A stretch of DNA of 64,000 bases, from the NCBI GenBank assembly GCA_032719365.1, contig CM064874.1, positions 26,049,716 to 26,113,715 of the forward strand, in the 5' to 3' direction. The DNA comes from Prinsepia uniflora (taxonomy: Eukaryota > Streptophyta > Magnoliopsida > Rosales > Rosaceae). Positions 34,097 through 48,769 of the stretch are shown here, one piece after another (the stretch's first letter is position 1; each line of letters begins with the position of its first letter). Below the pieces are notes generated by a model. The model searched no databases. It saw only the letters and a list, made by a program, of their open reading frames with translations, and was not told the DNA's origin. A program made the translations under genes and the position numbers.

Positions 34097-36693
34097 TGTA
34101 ACAACCCGTCCCGAATTCCAGGATTAGATTAGTGACTAATCAAGGATTAGTAACTAATCAAGGATTAGTGAGGTTAGACGGTGATTAGTTAAGCAAAATC
34201 AGACGGACGGTACGAAATGACCATTTTGCCCTTGAAAGTGGGCAAATGTTGACTTTTGACTCGGGGAGTCAAACGTACAAAGACCGATGACCGTGACGTA
34301 GATCGGAACGTCGTGAGTCCATAGACAGATGGCACGTTGAAATCGGAGGTTCGATGGAGAAGTTATGGGTCTAAAACAGAAAACGACACTATTGCACGAA
34401 AACCGAGAATATGGGACATGTGGCAGATGTTAATTAGGAACCTTCTGGAAGGAACCACCAGATGAGTGACAAGTGTCACCCATCTGATTGGACCATTTCC
34501 CCACATGATGGATATTTTTCCTTCCACCATCACGATCGATCATTTTCTTCCTCCCTAAACCAAACCCATGCAAACCCATGTCCATAACCCCTTCAATATT
34601 CATTTTCTGGGCTTGGGATATGAATGAAAGTGAGTGAGGGAGGTGAGACGAGGAGAATGGAGGCCACGGCTTGCGACGTTGTGGACGGTGGCCAGAGAAT
34701 CCATGGAAGGTGAGTTTTGTGTTCAAAATTGGAAATCTAGTTTTGAGTAGTTGTTGAATGGTTTGGTTAATGGAGAAGTGTTTTGGAGGTTTCCAGGAGA
34801 CTAGTGAACTTAGAATGGAGGCCAATGGTGGCCGGAAGCTTGGGGAACCGACGTGGAGGTTGACCGGTTCAAGATTTGAATTCGAAAGGTATGGTTTTTA
34901 GTTTTGGTTTTCAAGTTTTGAACTAACAAATATATTAGGAATGTTTATAGGATGGATTAGGAGAAATTTGGGATGAAAACAGATTGAGGAAGGGGTCAAA
35001 ATTGGCCCGAACCGGTCGGACCGAACGGAACCGGCCAAACTAGTCTGCTGAAGCTCAGTGATGATGAACAGTGCCCAACGAGTGGGTTTCATGCGCAGGG
35101 GCTTTGGGGCACGCGTGGGAGCATGTGAAGGGTTTTTTGGGGAGACTTTCAACACTATTCGATGTAACGAACATTTTGGGACTTGTTTCGTGTCGATCAG
35201 ACATCGGTTCGATATGTTTCGGGGTGTCCGAAGGCTTAGGATCGAGTTTAAAAATAGTTAAAAATTTGGGAAAATTCCGGGGCTTTAATATGAGGTTAAT
35301 GAAGAGATTAGTAACCCTCTAGTGTGATTTGGATAGGTTTGGAAGTCCCGGTGATAGTGATGGGGACCGGGAAGGCTTATGGCACGCGTATCGAGGCAGC
35401 AACGTCGGACGATCTGTGAGTGGACTTCGTTTTCAAAACTGTGATGCATGCATAAATATTTTATATGTTTTACATACGTGATTTCTATGATGATGATTGT
35501 GGTACTAGTGGTTTACAAGATGGCACATACTTCGAGGTAATTTCGTATTTATAAGTATTTCGAGGTTTACGTGTTTATGCTATGGCTATGTGATTGTGAG
35601 TTTAATAATGGTTCTACGGCATGATTTTGGTTTTGGATAGATGAACTCGGGCATGAGACCCATTTGAATTAAGTGATCGGGCTAGGGGCCCAGTTGGTTT
35701 ACAAAATCGGGATGAGACCCTTTTAAGTCATATGATGGGGCTGGGGGCCCAGTGGTTTACAAAAGCGGGCATGAGGCCCAGTTGAGTTTTATAAATGTGA
35801 TTTCGGGAACCCTATAATTCATAAACGTGATTTCGGGTCAGGGACCCTAAATGGATTATGATGTTTTATGAGAATTTCGGGCAGGGCCCATTGAGATGTT
35901 TTGAAATGACTTTGTAAAACTGTTTTCCATATACCATCTTGATACGAGGATATGTGATGGTCTCCTCCAGGTGTATGGGGCACTAGGGAAGTCACGGTGC
36001 ATTGCATGCGAGGGGTCATTATACGGAGCTATCAAACCATATAGTGACTCAGGAGCAGGAATGCTATGATTAGACGTCTGGGACGTCCGACATCTGTGAT
36101 GTCCGAGATATTGACCCGGAGAGGCCCCAGGTAGCACGTGTTGCTTATTACCGTGAGATATGACATCTGGGACGTCGAGCGTCTGCGACGCTAGGCATCT
36201 GGGATGCTGGAGATGGTTATATGGTAAATATGGATTGTTGGGATCATGAATGGTATTTTCTGTCTTTGTGGATTTGTGGTTATGGATTTGGGTAGTGGCC
36301 CACTTGATTTTGGATTTACGAATTTTGGTACTCTGCAGTTTTGGGTTGAGTTCCCACATGTGGTTTTGAGTTACGATTTTTGGGCTACGACCCTAATGTT
36401 TTATTGAGTAAATGTTTTGGTGAAGGGCATAATTTATCTTTAGGAAATATGTTTTTATAAATTTATTGATTTTCATCCACTCACAGTTCTAAATGGTTTT
36501 AATGCCTTTTAGGTTGATCACGGATGCGGGCTGCAGCAGAGACCGAGACATCGCACTCCTACACCGATCCTGGCGTGCTCTGGGAGCCCCGTATGGCCTG
36601 AGGTACGTATTATCCCTTTTCTGACACTTCGTGTCAGACGGGAGCATGACATATCCCACGTTAATCTCGGGGGGATTGGGATGGGTCGTGTCA
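34097..36693 (+). repeat. Left LTR of element B
   Basis: It starts TGTAACAACCCGTCCCG and ends GGGTCGTGTCA. It contains the dyad motif at 34461-34484 followed by a CTGATTGGAC phrase (inverted CCAAT box), and the GTGAGTGGAC...GATGCATGCATA block near 35418-35455. Confidence 0.9.
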
Positions 36694-36695
36694 AG

Positions 36696-36707
36696 TGGTA
36701 TCAGAGC
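36696..36707 (+). other. Primer binding site of element B
   Basis: TGGTATCAGAGC, a full match to the initiator tRNA-Met primer site, 2 bp after the LTR end. Confidence 0.92.
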
Positions 36708-39700
36708 GAGGTTGTCTCTATTCAGTAGTTCTTGTGGTACGCGTAGGTCGAGGAAGTGATGTCTCTATGTGGTCAGCCCATCATTAACCTGATATTAGGA
36801 TGCTGGTTTGGTAGTTTTTGAGATTGAATAGTGGATAGTGTGAGATTGGCCAGATACGCCGTGCATTAGTGTGATTCGAGCCAAGTGGGGTTGTATGTGA
36901 AGAATTGGTAATGTGGGACCGTTAGTTTGGTCATGTGATGTTAGATTGTGGTGCAGCTGGGAGCAACTGGGTTCGGGGAACCCCATTTGAGTTTTGATCT
37001 GGAGATGTGAATCTCAGTTGAGTGATGGTACGAGAATGTGAACCCTAGTGGTGAGTGCTAGTGTGAGGAATGTTAGTACATCGAAGTTAGCTGAGAATCT
37101 TAGTGGTGGAACCCCAGTTGCGTTGATTGTAGGATTGGATTGACGTCCATGCGATGTTAGGACCGAGGGGTCGGTCAGATTGTGGATTATACTGCAGAGG
37201 ACAGTTGGGTTCAGAGGAACCCTAGGGTGTGATTGTGGAACCCTAATTTATGATTGATGGATTGGAATTGTGAGTCTGTAGTTGTAGTGGATTGGGTGAC
37301 TTTCCAAAGTCGGAGTAGTCTGTCGGGTCGAACCCCAGATTGTGACAGTTAGATTGGAAATTGTGGTGCAAAGAGCGGCTGAGGTCGTGGATGACCATGT
37401 GGATGAATCTAGTGAGTCTAGACGGAACAATGGAGATTGGTTGGCCCGACATGAAGTAAAATGATGGGATGCGATCCACGAGTACGATTTTGAGATAAGA
37501 TATGGAATCCCGGGTTAGACCGGATAATATTGTGATGTGTGGATGCGGATCTCAATGACGAGGACTTTTGGTTGACAGTCGTGTGGAGATGGCTGGTTAT
37601 CGAGGGCGATTGATGTAATGGTGGTAGTTGAGGATCGGGGGATGTTCAATGAACATTCATTATCTTGCTGTGAATTGTCAAAATGGTGGTACCCATAGTT
37701 GTAGGGTACGAGAGAGGCAGAGTTCCTTTAACCTGAGCGGAGGTACGGCGTTGTTGCTCCGTATGGGTAACGACTCAAGATTGTCTGATTCGTACACTGT
37801 GTGCCGGTGATTGTGATGACGATGAGCCACGAGTTGGGACGTGACTCCGTCGTGATGGGCATATGTTCGGTATTTGAGATTCGGTAGTGGTTGAGTGATG
37901 GACTGGATGGGATCCAATAGGGATTGTGATCTGTTGGGATACGTCACAACAGTTATAAGATGAATAGGTGGTGAATGGATGAAGAGGTACGATTGAGACA
38001 TGAGGAGTTTTTGGATGACGTAGCGGACGTCATAGAAATTAGTAGATTCGGGGAGTTGTCGTCAACTCCGAAACTTGGGTGGTTGTGTGTTCTAATATTC
38101 CGAGGAAGTACAAGGAAATTATTGAAATTCGAAAAAGCTGAAGAGAATCAGTGGTAGTGTGGATGTGAGATTTTGTGATTGTGAATGACATAGAGACCCG
38201 AGAGTTGAGCCTATAGAGGTTGAGATATGAGAACGAGATAGTAACGAATTACATTCTTTTGGATGTGCATGAACGGTGATAAACGGACAAGAGGTCTGGG
38301 TAATAAATTGGTTATGAACACGTGGTTGCCCAAGTGAGTTGAGGATTTGGGAAGTCCAGTGGTTGGAATTGACACTTAGTTAGAAGCATATCAATTTTCC
38401 CAACATGGTTGGAACTTCATATTCGAGGAGAGTTATGATTGAGGAGGCGAAAGGAGTAATTGTTGCAGCATTGGTGATGGATATTCTGAAGTCACTGAGG
38501 GTGACTTCTCATTTTCTGCCCATGGCAGATGATGGCTGTCGTCACTAGTACGTTGAGTGTGTATTGGTTGGTGGACCCATGATTGGCTTTGGGTCATTGG
38601 ACAAGAGAAGTTGTGTTTGATCCTGGATTAGTGGTGGATGTCGGGACTATTATCCCACCTAAGGAAATATGACGAGGTAGTCCGGATAGGACGAGATGAG
38701 CAGAATAATGACATGGAATGGCAAGGATCGATATGAGGTAATTAGAGAGGACCCACAGTGTAGATATGTTTCGTTTTTGACGGAGTGTTTAGATGTGAAA
38801 ATAGTTGAAGAGTGATGTGACTGAGGAAGGATGCAATGAGGGTGTAAGACCCTACGGTTAGATTGCAGGTGAATTGTTAGCTGGGTGGGCATGTGTGGAT
38901 CCTAAGTGGATCAGGATTGTGATGTTGTGGAAATTAGGCATTGCGACGATCTAGGATCGTGATGTTACTGGTCGGGTGACGTCGTGATGGATTTGAATTG
39001 TGATCTTGTTGATCAGGTTAGGTGAGGAGCTTATTAGCCTGTCATAATTATTTGGATATGGGAATGGTTGGATTGAACTTCTTTTCGAAGTTGATCTGGT
39101 ATGAGACGGTACTTGAGTGAGTTGAGATTTTTACGATTTGACTTGAATATTTGACTTTGTCAAAGAGTGGGTATCCGACGGGGTCAGATTTGGTCAGCCT
39201 TGGATATGTGGACAATAGGATTCATTCCCTTTCGAAGTCAATCGAATGTGGTACGAAAATCGTTTGAGCAGGGAACCGATAGGTTCAGTGTTAGTGCGTC
39301 TCAGTAGACGTGGGTGAGATTGGATGCCCATTTGGCATGAATGAGTACGCCTTGGTGGGCGTAAGTCGGATTGGTAAGTGTTTGATTACCTGATTAGGAG
39401 TAGACGTTGTGATGTTGGTCGGGTGACCATGGGACACGTGATGGATAATGAGTTAGAGTAATCAATTTTTCTAGTACGGGATTGGACAGATGAACCCCAG
39501 TATTAAATCGTGATTGACAACGAACTGTGTATTGGATTGGTTGGAGGATGGATGTACGTACCATGTACGTTGTACGAGAATTGATACTGGATAAGCCGAG
39601 TGGTGCCTGATGATGGTACATAGGACGTACCAGTGGTGTGTGGTTGAATGTGTTGGTAGTCAGCTTTGTTCCGATATCATTGGATTGGTTGAGGACGTGA

Positions 39701-40551
39701 ACTGGACATTGAATACTATGCACTGGGTAGAGTCATTTTGACGGATTCAGAGATTGTATGAGCAGGTGCTTAGAGCCGTGAATGGCTAATGGAACCTTAG
39801 AGTTGAGATGTGCATTACAGCTGGGCAGGTATTCGATGGGGTCCAGTTACATGCAGGTCAAGTGAGATGTTGATATATGTATACTCAAGTTGAGTGAGTT
39901 GGTGGTTGGTGCAACCACGGGTTGTTTTTTCCTGGATCGGCTGCTCTGTGACGCTCACTAATGGCAGCATGGATTACGAGGAAATGTTGGTACAAGGTAC
40001 CTTAGTGCGACTCTAGAGTGAGTCAGGGTGTGTTGGTAATTCGAATTGTGACCATGGAGCCGTGAGTGACGGCTGAACACGACGTGATGGAACATGTAAT
40101 GTTGACATTTTAAAATTCGGGAAATGTGGAGAAATTGTGAGATTTGGTAACTCTCGATATGGGAGAGATGTCAGATTGATTTACGACTGGCCAAGAGGTG
40201 ACAGTTTGGCTGAATGTGTCAGCATGGATTCATGAGTAGGATTCGGTGACTCCCAGTGGGAGCAGATGTCAGAATGGATTAGTGATTGAGATGAACTGTC
40301 AAGCTGAGTGTGCAACCAAAATGTGTCAGCGTAATGATAGAATTGTCAAGTGCTCGGATCGTGTGATCGATTTCATTCGAGATGGTCGAGTATAGTCGAT
40401 ACGAGGTGAGTTCGTGATGGAACATCTGTGTGCACACAAGTATTTTTCTAGTTAGTGGGTGTATAAGTGTACACGTGATGTGCGATCGAAATGTTTTCCA
40501 CGAGGTGGATGTGAAATCGGTAAAGTTGGAATTTCAAGGATGAAATTATTT
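36708..40551 (+). other. Non-coding interior of element B
   Basis: A 3.8 kb G/T-rich interior whose longest open frame on either strand is only ~110 codons. No pol motif is seen apart from a possible integrase trace near 38470-38540. Its 3' end (GAATTTCAAGGATGAAATT before the polypurine tract) resembles the end of the coding relatives. Confidence 0.7.
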
Positions 40552-40564
40552 AAGGGGAGAAGGT
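40552..40564 (+). other. Polypurine tract of element B
   Basis: AAGGGGAGAAGG immediately precedes the 3' LTR terminus TGTAACGAC. Confidence 0.8.
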
Positions 40565-43167
40565 TGTAACGACACATCCTGAATTCCGGGATTAGATTAG
40601 TGAGTAATCAAGGATTAGTGAGGTTAAATGGTGATTAGTTGAGTGAAATCGGACGGACGGTACGAAATGACCGTTTTACCCCTAAGAGTGGGCAAATGTT
40701 AACTTTTGACTCGGGGAGTAAAACGTACGAAGACCGATGACCGTGACGTAGATCGGAACGTCACGAGTCCGTTGACATATGGCATGTCGTAATCGGAGGT
40801 TGGAGAAGTTATGGATCTAAAACGGAAAACGGCACTATTGCACGAAAACCGAGAATATGGGACATGTGGCAGATGTTAATTGGGAACCTTATGAAAGGAA
40901 CCACTAGATGAGTGACAAGTGTCACCCATCTGATTGGCCCATTTCCCCACTTGTTGGATATTTTTCCTTCCACCATCACGATCGATCATTTTCTTCATCC
41001 CTAAACCAAACCCGTGCAAACCCATGTCCATAACCCCTTCAATATTCATTTTCTGGGCTTGGGATATGGCTGAAAGTAAGTGAAGAAGGTGAGACGTGGA
41101 GAACGGTGGCCACGGCTTGCGCCGTCGTGGACGGTGGCCACGGCTTGCGCCGTCGTGGACAGTGGCTGGAGAATCCATGGAAGGTGAGTTTTATGTTCAA
41201 AATTGGAAATCTAGTTTTGAGTAGTTGTTAAATGGTTTGGTTAATGGAGAACTGTTTTGGAGGTTGCCAGGAGACTAGTGAACTTGGAATTGAGGCCATT
41301 GGTGGCCGGAAACTTGGGGAACCGACGGGGAGGTTGACCGGTTCAAGATTTGAATTCGAAAGGTATGATTTTTAGTTTAGGTTTTCAAGTTTTGAACTCA
41401 CAAATAGATTAGGAATGTTTAGAGGATGGATTAGGAGAAATTTGGGATGAAAACAGATTGAGGAAGGGGTCGAAATTGGCCAGAACCGACCACGCCGGTC
41501 CAGTTGGAGCGGGCGGACCGAATGGAACCGGTCGGACCGAATGGAACCGGTCGGACCGGTCTGTTGAAGCTCAGTGATGATGAACAGTGCCCGACGTGTG
41601 GGTTTCACGTGCAGGGGCTTTGGGGCGCGCATGGGAGCACGTGAAGGGCTTTTTGGGGGAGACTTTCAACACATTAAATCATCAATTCGATGTAACAAAC
41701 TTTTTGGGACTGGTTTCATGTCGATTGAACACCGTTTGATATGTTTTGGGGTGTCCCAAGGTTAGGATCTAGTTTAAAAATAGTTAAAAATTCGGGAAAA
41801 TTACGGGGCTTTAATATGAGGTTAATGAAGAGGTTAGTAACCCTCTAGTGTGATTTGGACAGGTTTGGAAGTCCCGGAGATAGTGATGGGGCCCGGGAAG
41901 GCTTATGGCCCTCGTGATTTCTATGATGATGATTGTGGTACTAGTGGTTTACAAGATGGCACGTATTTCAAGGTAATGCCGTATTTATATGTATTTTCAG
42001 GTTTACGTGTTTATGCTATGGCTTTGTGATTGTGAGTTTAATAATGGTTCTATGGCATGATTTTGGTTTTGGAAAGATGAACTCTGGCATGAGACCCATT
42101 TGAATTATGTGATCGGGCTAGGGGCCCAGTTGGTTTACAAAATCTGGCTGAGACGCTTTTGAGTCATGTGATAGGGCTGAGGGCCCAGTGGTTTAAAAAA
42201 TTGGGCATAAGGCCCAGTTGAGTTTTATAAATGTGATTTCGGTTCTAGGACCCTATATTTCAAAAATGTGATTTCGGGTCAGGGACCCTAAATGGATTGT
42301 GATGTTTTATGAGAATTTCGGGCAAGGCCCATTGAGATGTTTTGAAATGACTTTGTAAAATTGTTTTCCATATACCATCTTGATACGAGGATATGTGATG
42401 GTCTCCTCCGAGTGTCTGGGACACTGGGGAAGTCACAGTGCATTGCCTGCGAGGGTTCATTATACGGAGCAACCAGACCGTATAGTGACTCAGGAGCAGG
42501 AATGCTATGATTAGATGTCTAGGACGTCGGACATCTGGAATGTCCAAGATTTTGACCCAGAGAGACCCCGGGTAGCACGCGTTGCTTATTACCGTGAGAT
42601 ATGTCATCTAGGACGTCAAGCATCTGGGACGCTAGGCATCTGGGATGCCGGAGATGGTTATATGGTAAATATTGATTATTGGGATCATTAAATGGTATTT
42701 TCTGTCTTTGTGGATTTGTGGTTATGGATTTGGGAAGTGACCCACTTGGTTTTGGATTTACGGATTTTGGTACTCTACAGTTTTGGGCTGAGTTCCCACA
42801 CGTGGTTTTGAGTTACGTTTTTTGGGCTACGACCCTAATGGTTTATTGAGTAAATGTTTTGATTATTGATTTCACGATGCATGTTTACTTTTTTGATGAA
42901 GGGCATAATTTATCTTTATGAAATGTGTTTATATAAATTTATTGATTTTCATCCACTCACAGTTCTGAATGGTTTTAATGCCCTTAAGGTTGATCACGGA
43001 TGCGGGCTGTAGCAGAGACCGAGACATCGCACTCCTCCACCGATCCTGGAGCGCTGAGAGCCCCGAATGGGCTGAGGTATATATTATCCCTTGTCTGACA
43101 CTTCGTGTCAGACGGGAGCATGACGCATCCCACGTTAATCCCGGGGGGATTGGGAAAGATCGTGTCA
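40565..43167 (+). repeat. Right LTR of element B
   Basis: Partner of 34097-36693, with the dyad motif at 40907-40930. Compared with the left copy it has a ~31-bp direct duplication near 41100-41165 (GGTGGCCACGGCTTGCGCCG core). It also lacks ~90 bp around 41915, where the left LTR has the GTGAGTGGAC/GCATGCATA block. Many scattered substitutions show that this insertion is not recent. Confidence 0.88.
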
Positions 43168-43255
43168 ACAATCATGAGATGATATATGGGATCCCGGGGG
43201 GATTGGGATGGGTCATGTCAACAATCATGAGATGATATATGGGATCCCGGGGCGG
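43168..43255. repeat. 53-bp tandem duplication at the right border of element B
   Basis: ACAATCATGAGATGATATATG and the following text to GGGTCATGTCA is repeated immediately. The second half of the unit reproduces the last ~23 bp of the LTR end. The duplication therefore joins LTR terminus and flank and arose after insertion. Confidence 0.8.
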
Positions 43256-45694
43256 ACCGATTAGTGGTTTTGACACCTTAAGCATATTGGCTGTCATACT
43301 AATACGAGAGTTAGTGTACTTCTCTATCGGAGTACTTTCTTGGTTGGGTCTGCATGAGGTGGTGACAGACATCACTATCGAGGGGTATATGTGATTTTTG
43401 AGAATTAGGTAACGTTCGAGGAATGTTCCTTTCTTGTATGGTTTGACTAAGCGGTTGAGTTTGAGGGAGGTAGAGTTCCTCTGACATAAGCAAGGATTAT
43501 GGGTTTTAGCTCGAATCGCACTCAGTGCGACAACGATCGAAGATGACGAGCAACGAGCTGAGGATGTGACTCATTCGTGATGTTCTTGTGTTCGGTATTT
43601 ACTGGATGAATCCTCATTCATTAGTTAGTGTTGAGTCTTGGAGGTGTGACTTGAGTGACAATTGTGGTATCTCACGTAGAGATGAGTTGGATGGAATCCC
43701 AATAGTGATTGAGTGGTTCTGGAGGACGCAAGGACATCATGGGGATTCGTGGAGTTTGGGAGCTCAGACGAGAGTTAATTTCAGCTCTGAGACTTAAGGG
43801 CATTTGGATGAGTACAGTAGATGTGGAACGGGACAGTGAGGATCCAGAGTGGTGAGTTAGAGTTTTCTTGGTGACCAAAGGTACGGGATACCTGGTTTGG
43901 TGACAAGTTCCCTAGTAGTGGTGAGGCATTTTGTACAAGTGTGGTGCTTGGGAGTTGATCCCATAGAGCTGGGATGTACAAGCTAGTACTACGTTGGTGG
44001 TAGTTGGGTGAACCGAGACGGTTCGGTATGGTCAGGGTTGACCTTGAGTTGGATTTGTTTTCTAGAACACATGGGACGTGTCAGAGTATTTCCAGTGAGC
44101 TTAAGGAGCATGGAGAGAGTTAGTCATACCGAGTTCTCATATGGCTTAGGAGTGATGTGGTTGCTATTTAGCAGAGGTTTGGCTAGGTAGGTAAGACATT
44201 TTGCAACTGATTTTCGGAAGGTACCGACAGAGTGGAGAGTATGAGAGTCTAGTTGTAAGACTCAGTGGAATCGGAGGATCAGTTGACCAGTGTCACTAAA
44301 TGGAGAACCATTGTGTTTTTGGGTAGAACTTTGGGAGTCGGTTTGGCCGGACTGCGAGTGAATGCACGTCTCCTTCAGTTAATAAATATACCTCATTCTC
44401 CAGTGAACTTCTCATCACTCTCGCAACTATAAGTGAGCCAAGGTTGGACTGAAGGGAGAATGATTTGGAGTGAGAAGATCATTACTGTAGTTATCAACAT
44501 ATATTATTGGTAGGTGAAGGAGACTTCTCGTTTTTTGTTTCTGTGCTAATGGCATGGTTGCAATTCTTCTTGGTGCCGGAATGTCAAGACAGACAGTGGG
44601 TTCAGCTTGAATGAGTTGAGGAGCAGAGGGTGCTCGCTGTTATCAGATGTTGGTGACGTAGGATAAATTTTCATGTCATCATCTTTGCTCATCCTAAAGT
44701 GGGACATTAACATGGGCTAAGGGAAGGAAATCCTTAGTTTAGGGAGTAAGTGGTGACAAATTCTATAGCTTCCGAGTTTGGGTCGTAGGAATGTTGTTGT
44801 ATGAGAATACAAGAAAGAGGTTGGATATGGTAATAAGTATTGATATTGGATTTCCTCAGACTGGATGAGTGTCAGTGATGTTAGGGTGGAGGCTATCTCC
44901 GTGATTGCAGTTGGTTGATGGGATTGACATCATTCAGAAGTTAATCTGGTATGAGATTGGTTAATGAACTGCTTGGACTATCTCTGGAGTTGGTCTGGAG
45001 ACCCCGAGGGCTCAGAGAGGACGGTGAGCATAATGGGTGTGCCTAGTGTACAGTAAATGTAGAGGGTTATAGAAAAAATTTATATCTCTATGGACTGTGA
45101 GTTGTAGAGACTGGAAGGGACATGACTATTTTTAGCACAAGCAAGAAAAAGTGGTACGTTCAGGGTTAATCGCTGGGTGGTGTGAGTTACTGTACGAGAT
45201 TTGATACGAGGTATCCTAGTAATACTCTAGAGTAAGTCAGGGTTTGGATTGGTGACTGAGAAGAATTTTTAGACAGAAAAGTGGAAAGTGTCAGAGTGGT
45301 AGCAGACTTGTCAGCGAGGTACCTGGATAGGTGACCGGTGAGATCGACAAGTGTCGGTGTTTTGAGTGAGATTAATGAGCATGTATTTGGATTTGCGAGA
45401 CTTGGGGATCGAGATTTGGAGTTTGATGTGTGAGACTTATACTTTGATGTGTGGATCCTCGAGGCATGAGAATCGATATAGACTTGGTGTATGAGGGTAG
45501 AGTTGAAGCCTTGGAAGCTCCTAGTGACGGTTGGTCACGAGGTGAGTTGGATCGTGGTAGACGTTGTGTGACATTTGGGTATAGATGAGTACTGTGGTTA
45601 GTTGTCGGACCTGTACGTTTACCCGAGAGTGCCCCGAGATGGAGGCAGGTTTGGATTTCAAATATTTGGATGCGGATCTAGGTCCGTTTTCTTT
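43256..45694 (+). other. Non-coding interior of element A, right part
   Basis: G/T-rich DNA with no gag-pol motif. Short stretches are shared with element B's interior, e.g. GACTTCTC near 44520 versus 38500 and AATCTGGTATGAGA near 44945 versus 39090. Confidence 0.6.
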
Positions 45695-45707
45695 AAGGAG
45701 GGACGGT
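45695..45707 (+). other. Polypurine tract of element A
   Basis: AAGGAGGGACGG directly precedes the LTR terminus TGTAACGACC. Confidence 0.7.
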
Positions 45708-47618
<1,911 letters not shown>

Positions 47619-48477
47619 CACTACGCGAGAGATGGACATTTACAACGTTAAAGAAAACACCGTCATTGTCCACGTTGTAGTAGGGGTGGAACATATTACA
47701 GGGTTTTCAAAGTGTTGTAGTATATTCATCTTTTATAGCATTTCTAAAGTGCTGTTATTAAAGTTTTTACAGAACTTTAAAAATGTTGTGACTTCCAAGC
47801 CATACAATTGTTATATGATTCCATAGCGTTTGTGGAGAACGCTGTGAGTTTTTTACAGCATCCCTTGGAAACGCTTACCATTTGACAGCACTTCTAAAAC
47901 ACTATAATAGCTTCTAACCACAGCGTTCATATAAAATTCTATAATAGATATGATGTTCTATAGCTTTTTAAAACGTTGTAGATTAGTTTCCGTAGCATTT
48001 TTAAAATGTTATGAAACGTTCCCAAATTTTCAATTATTATGGCTACCAAATAAATTTCCAAATTTCCTTCTACATCTTCCTAGCACACTTTCTTACCATC
48101 AAACACAATATACATTCATAAATTCATTATATAATATTAAAGAAAAGAACACATTCAATCTATAATCCAAATACAAATAACTTCACATCCATTGTATTAT
48201 AAAGCTTCAAATCCAAAATCAGAAACTGCATATTCGAAAATCATAAACTGCATATTCGAAAATCATAAACTTCATAACCATACAAGTATGTCATCAACCT
48301 TACATGCATAGAATATCATATATAGTTTAATTTGCTGTTAGTGTCCCTCCATTTCCATCATCCAGAATCCATGATTACATGACTGAAGCTGCATAACAAT
48401 TTAACGACATCAACTTCAGAAAATTTATAAAATTAAACTGCAAAAACTGCATAAAAGTGTAGAAAATGATAAGCATA

Positions 48478-48682
48478 AAACCAGAAAATGAGAAGCTGAA
48501 AAATGCAGAAAATGCAGAAAATGAGAAGCAGACAATGTAGAAAATGAGAAGCAGACAATGCAGAAAATGAGAAGTTGAAAATGCAGAAATGAGAAGCTGA
48601 AAATGTAGAAATGAGAAGCTGAAAATGCAGAAATGAGAAGGAGAAGCTGAAAATGCAGAAAATGAGAAGCTGAAAATGTAGA
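48478..48682. repeat. Minisatellite with AGAAAATGAGAAGCTGAAAA-type unit
   Basis: Around eight to nine imperfect copies of an 18-27 bp unit built from GAAAATGAGAAGCTG and AAAATGCAG. It lies between the CACTA end and the gene's last exon. Confidence 0.8.
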
Positions 48683-48769
48683 AAAGAATTAGACAAACGT
48701 GTTATCATTTCATTGTTCTACCTTCACTACAATTAGAAAAAGTTAAATTTGGGAATTCTTACTTGCTGC

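Larger units (their letters stand above)
34092..43172 (+). mobile_element. Complete non-autonomous LTR retrotransposon B, target duplication ACAAT
   Basis: The 9071-bp element (34097-43167) sits in the interior of element A between perfect ACAAT repeats (34092-34096 and 43168-43172). LTRs are 34097-36693 (2597 bp) and 40565-43167 (2603 bp). The primer site is at 36696-36707 and the polypurine tract at 40552-40564. The 3.87 kb interior has only short open frames and no recognisable gag, protease, reverse transcriptase or RNase H motif. A weak integrase-like trace (TSHFLPM at about 38500) suggests either extreme decay or an ancient loss of coding capacity. The structure resembles large non-autonomous LARD-type elements. 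Confidence 0.88.
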
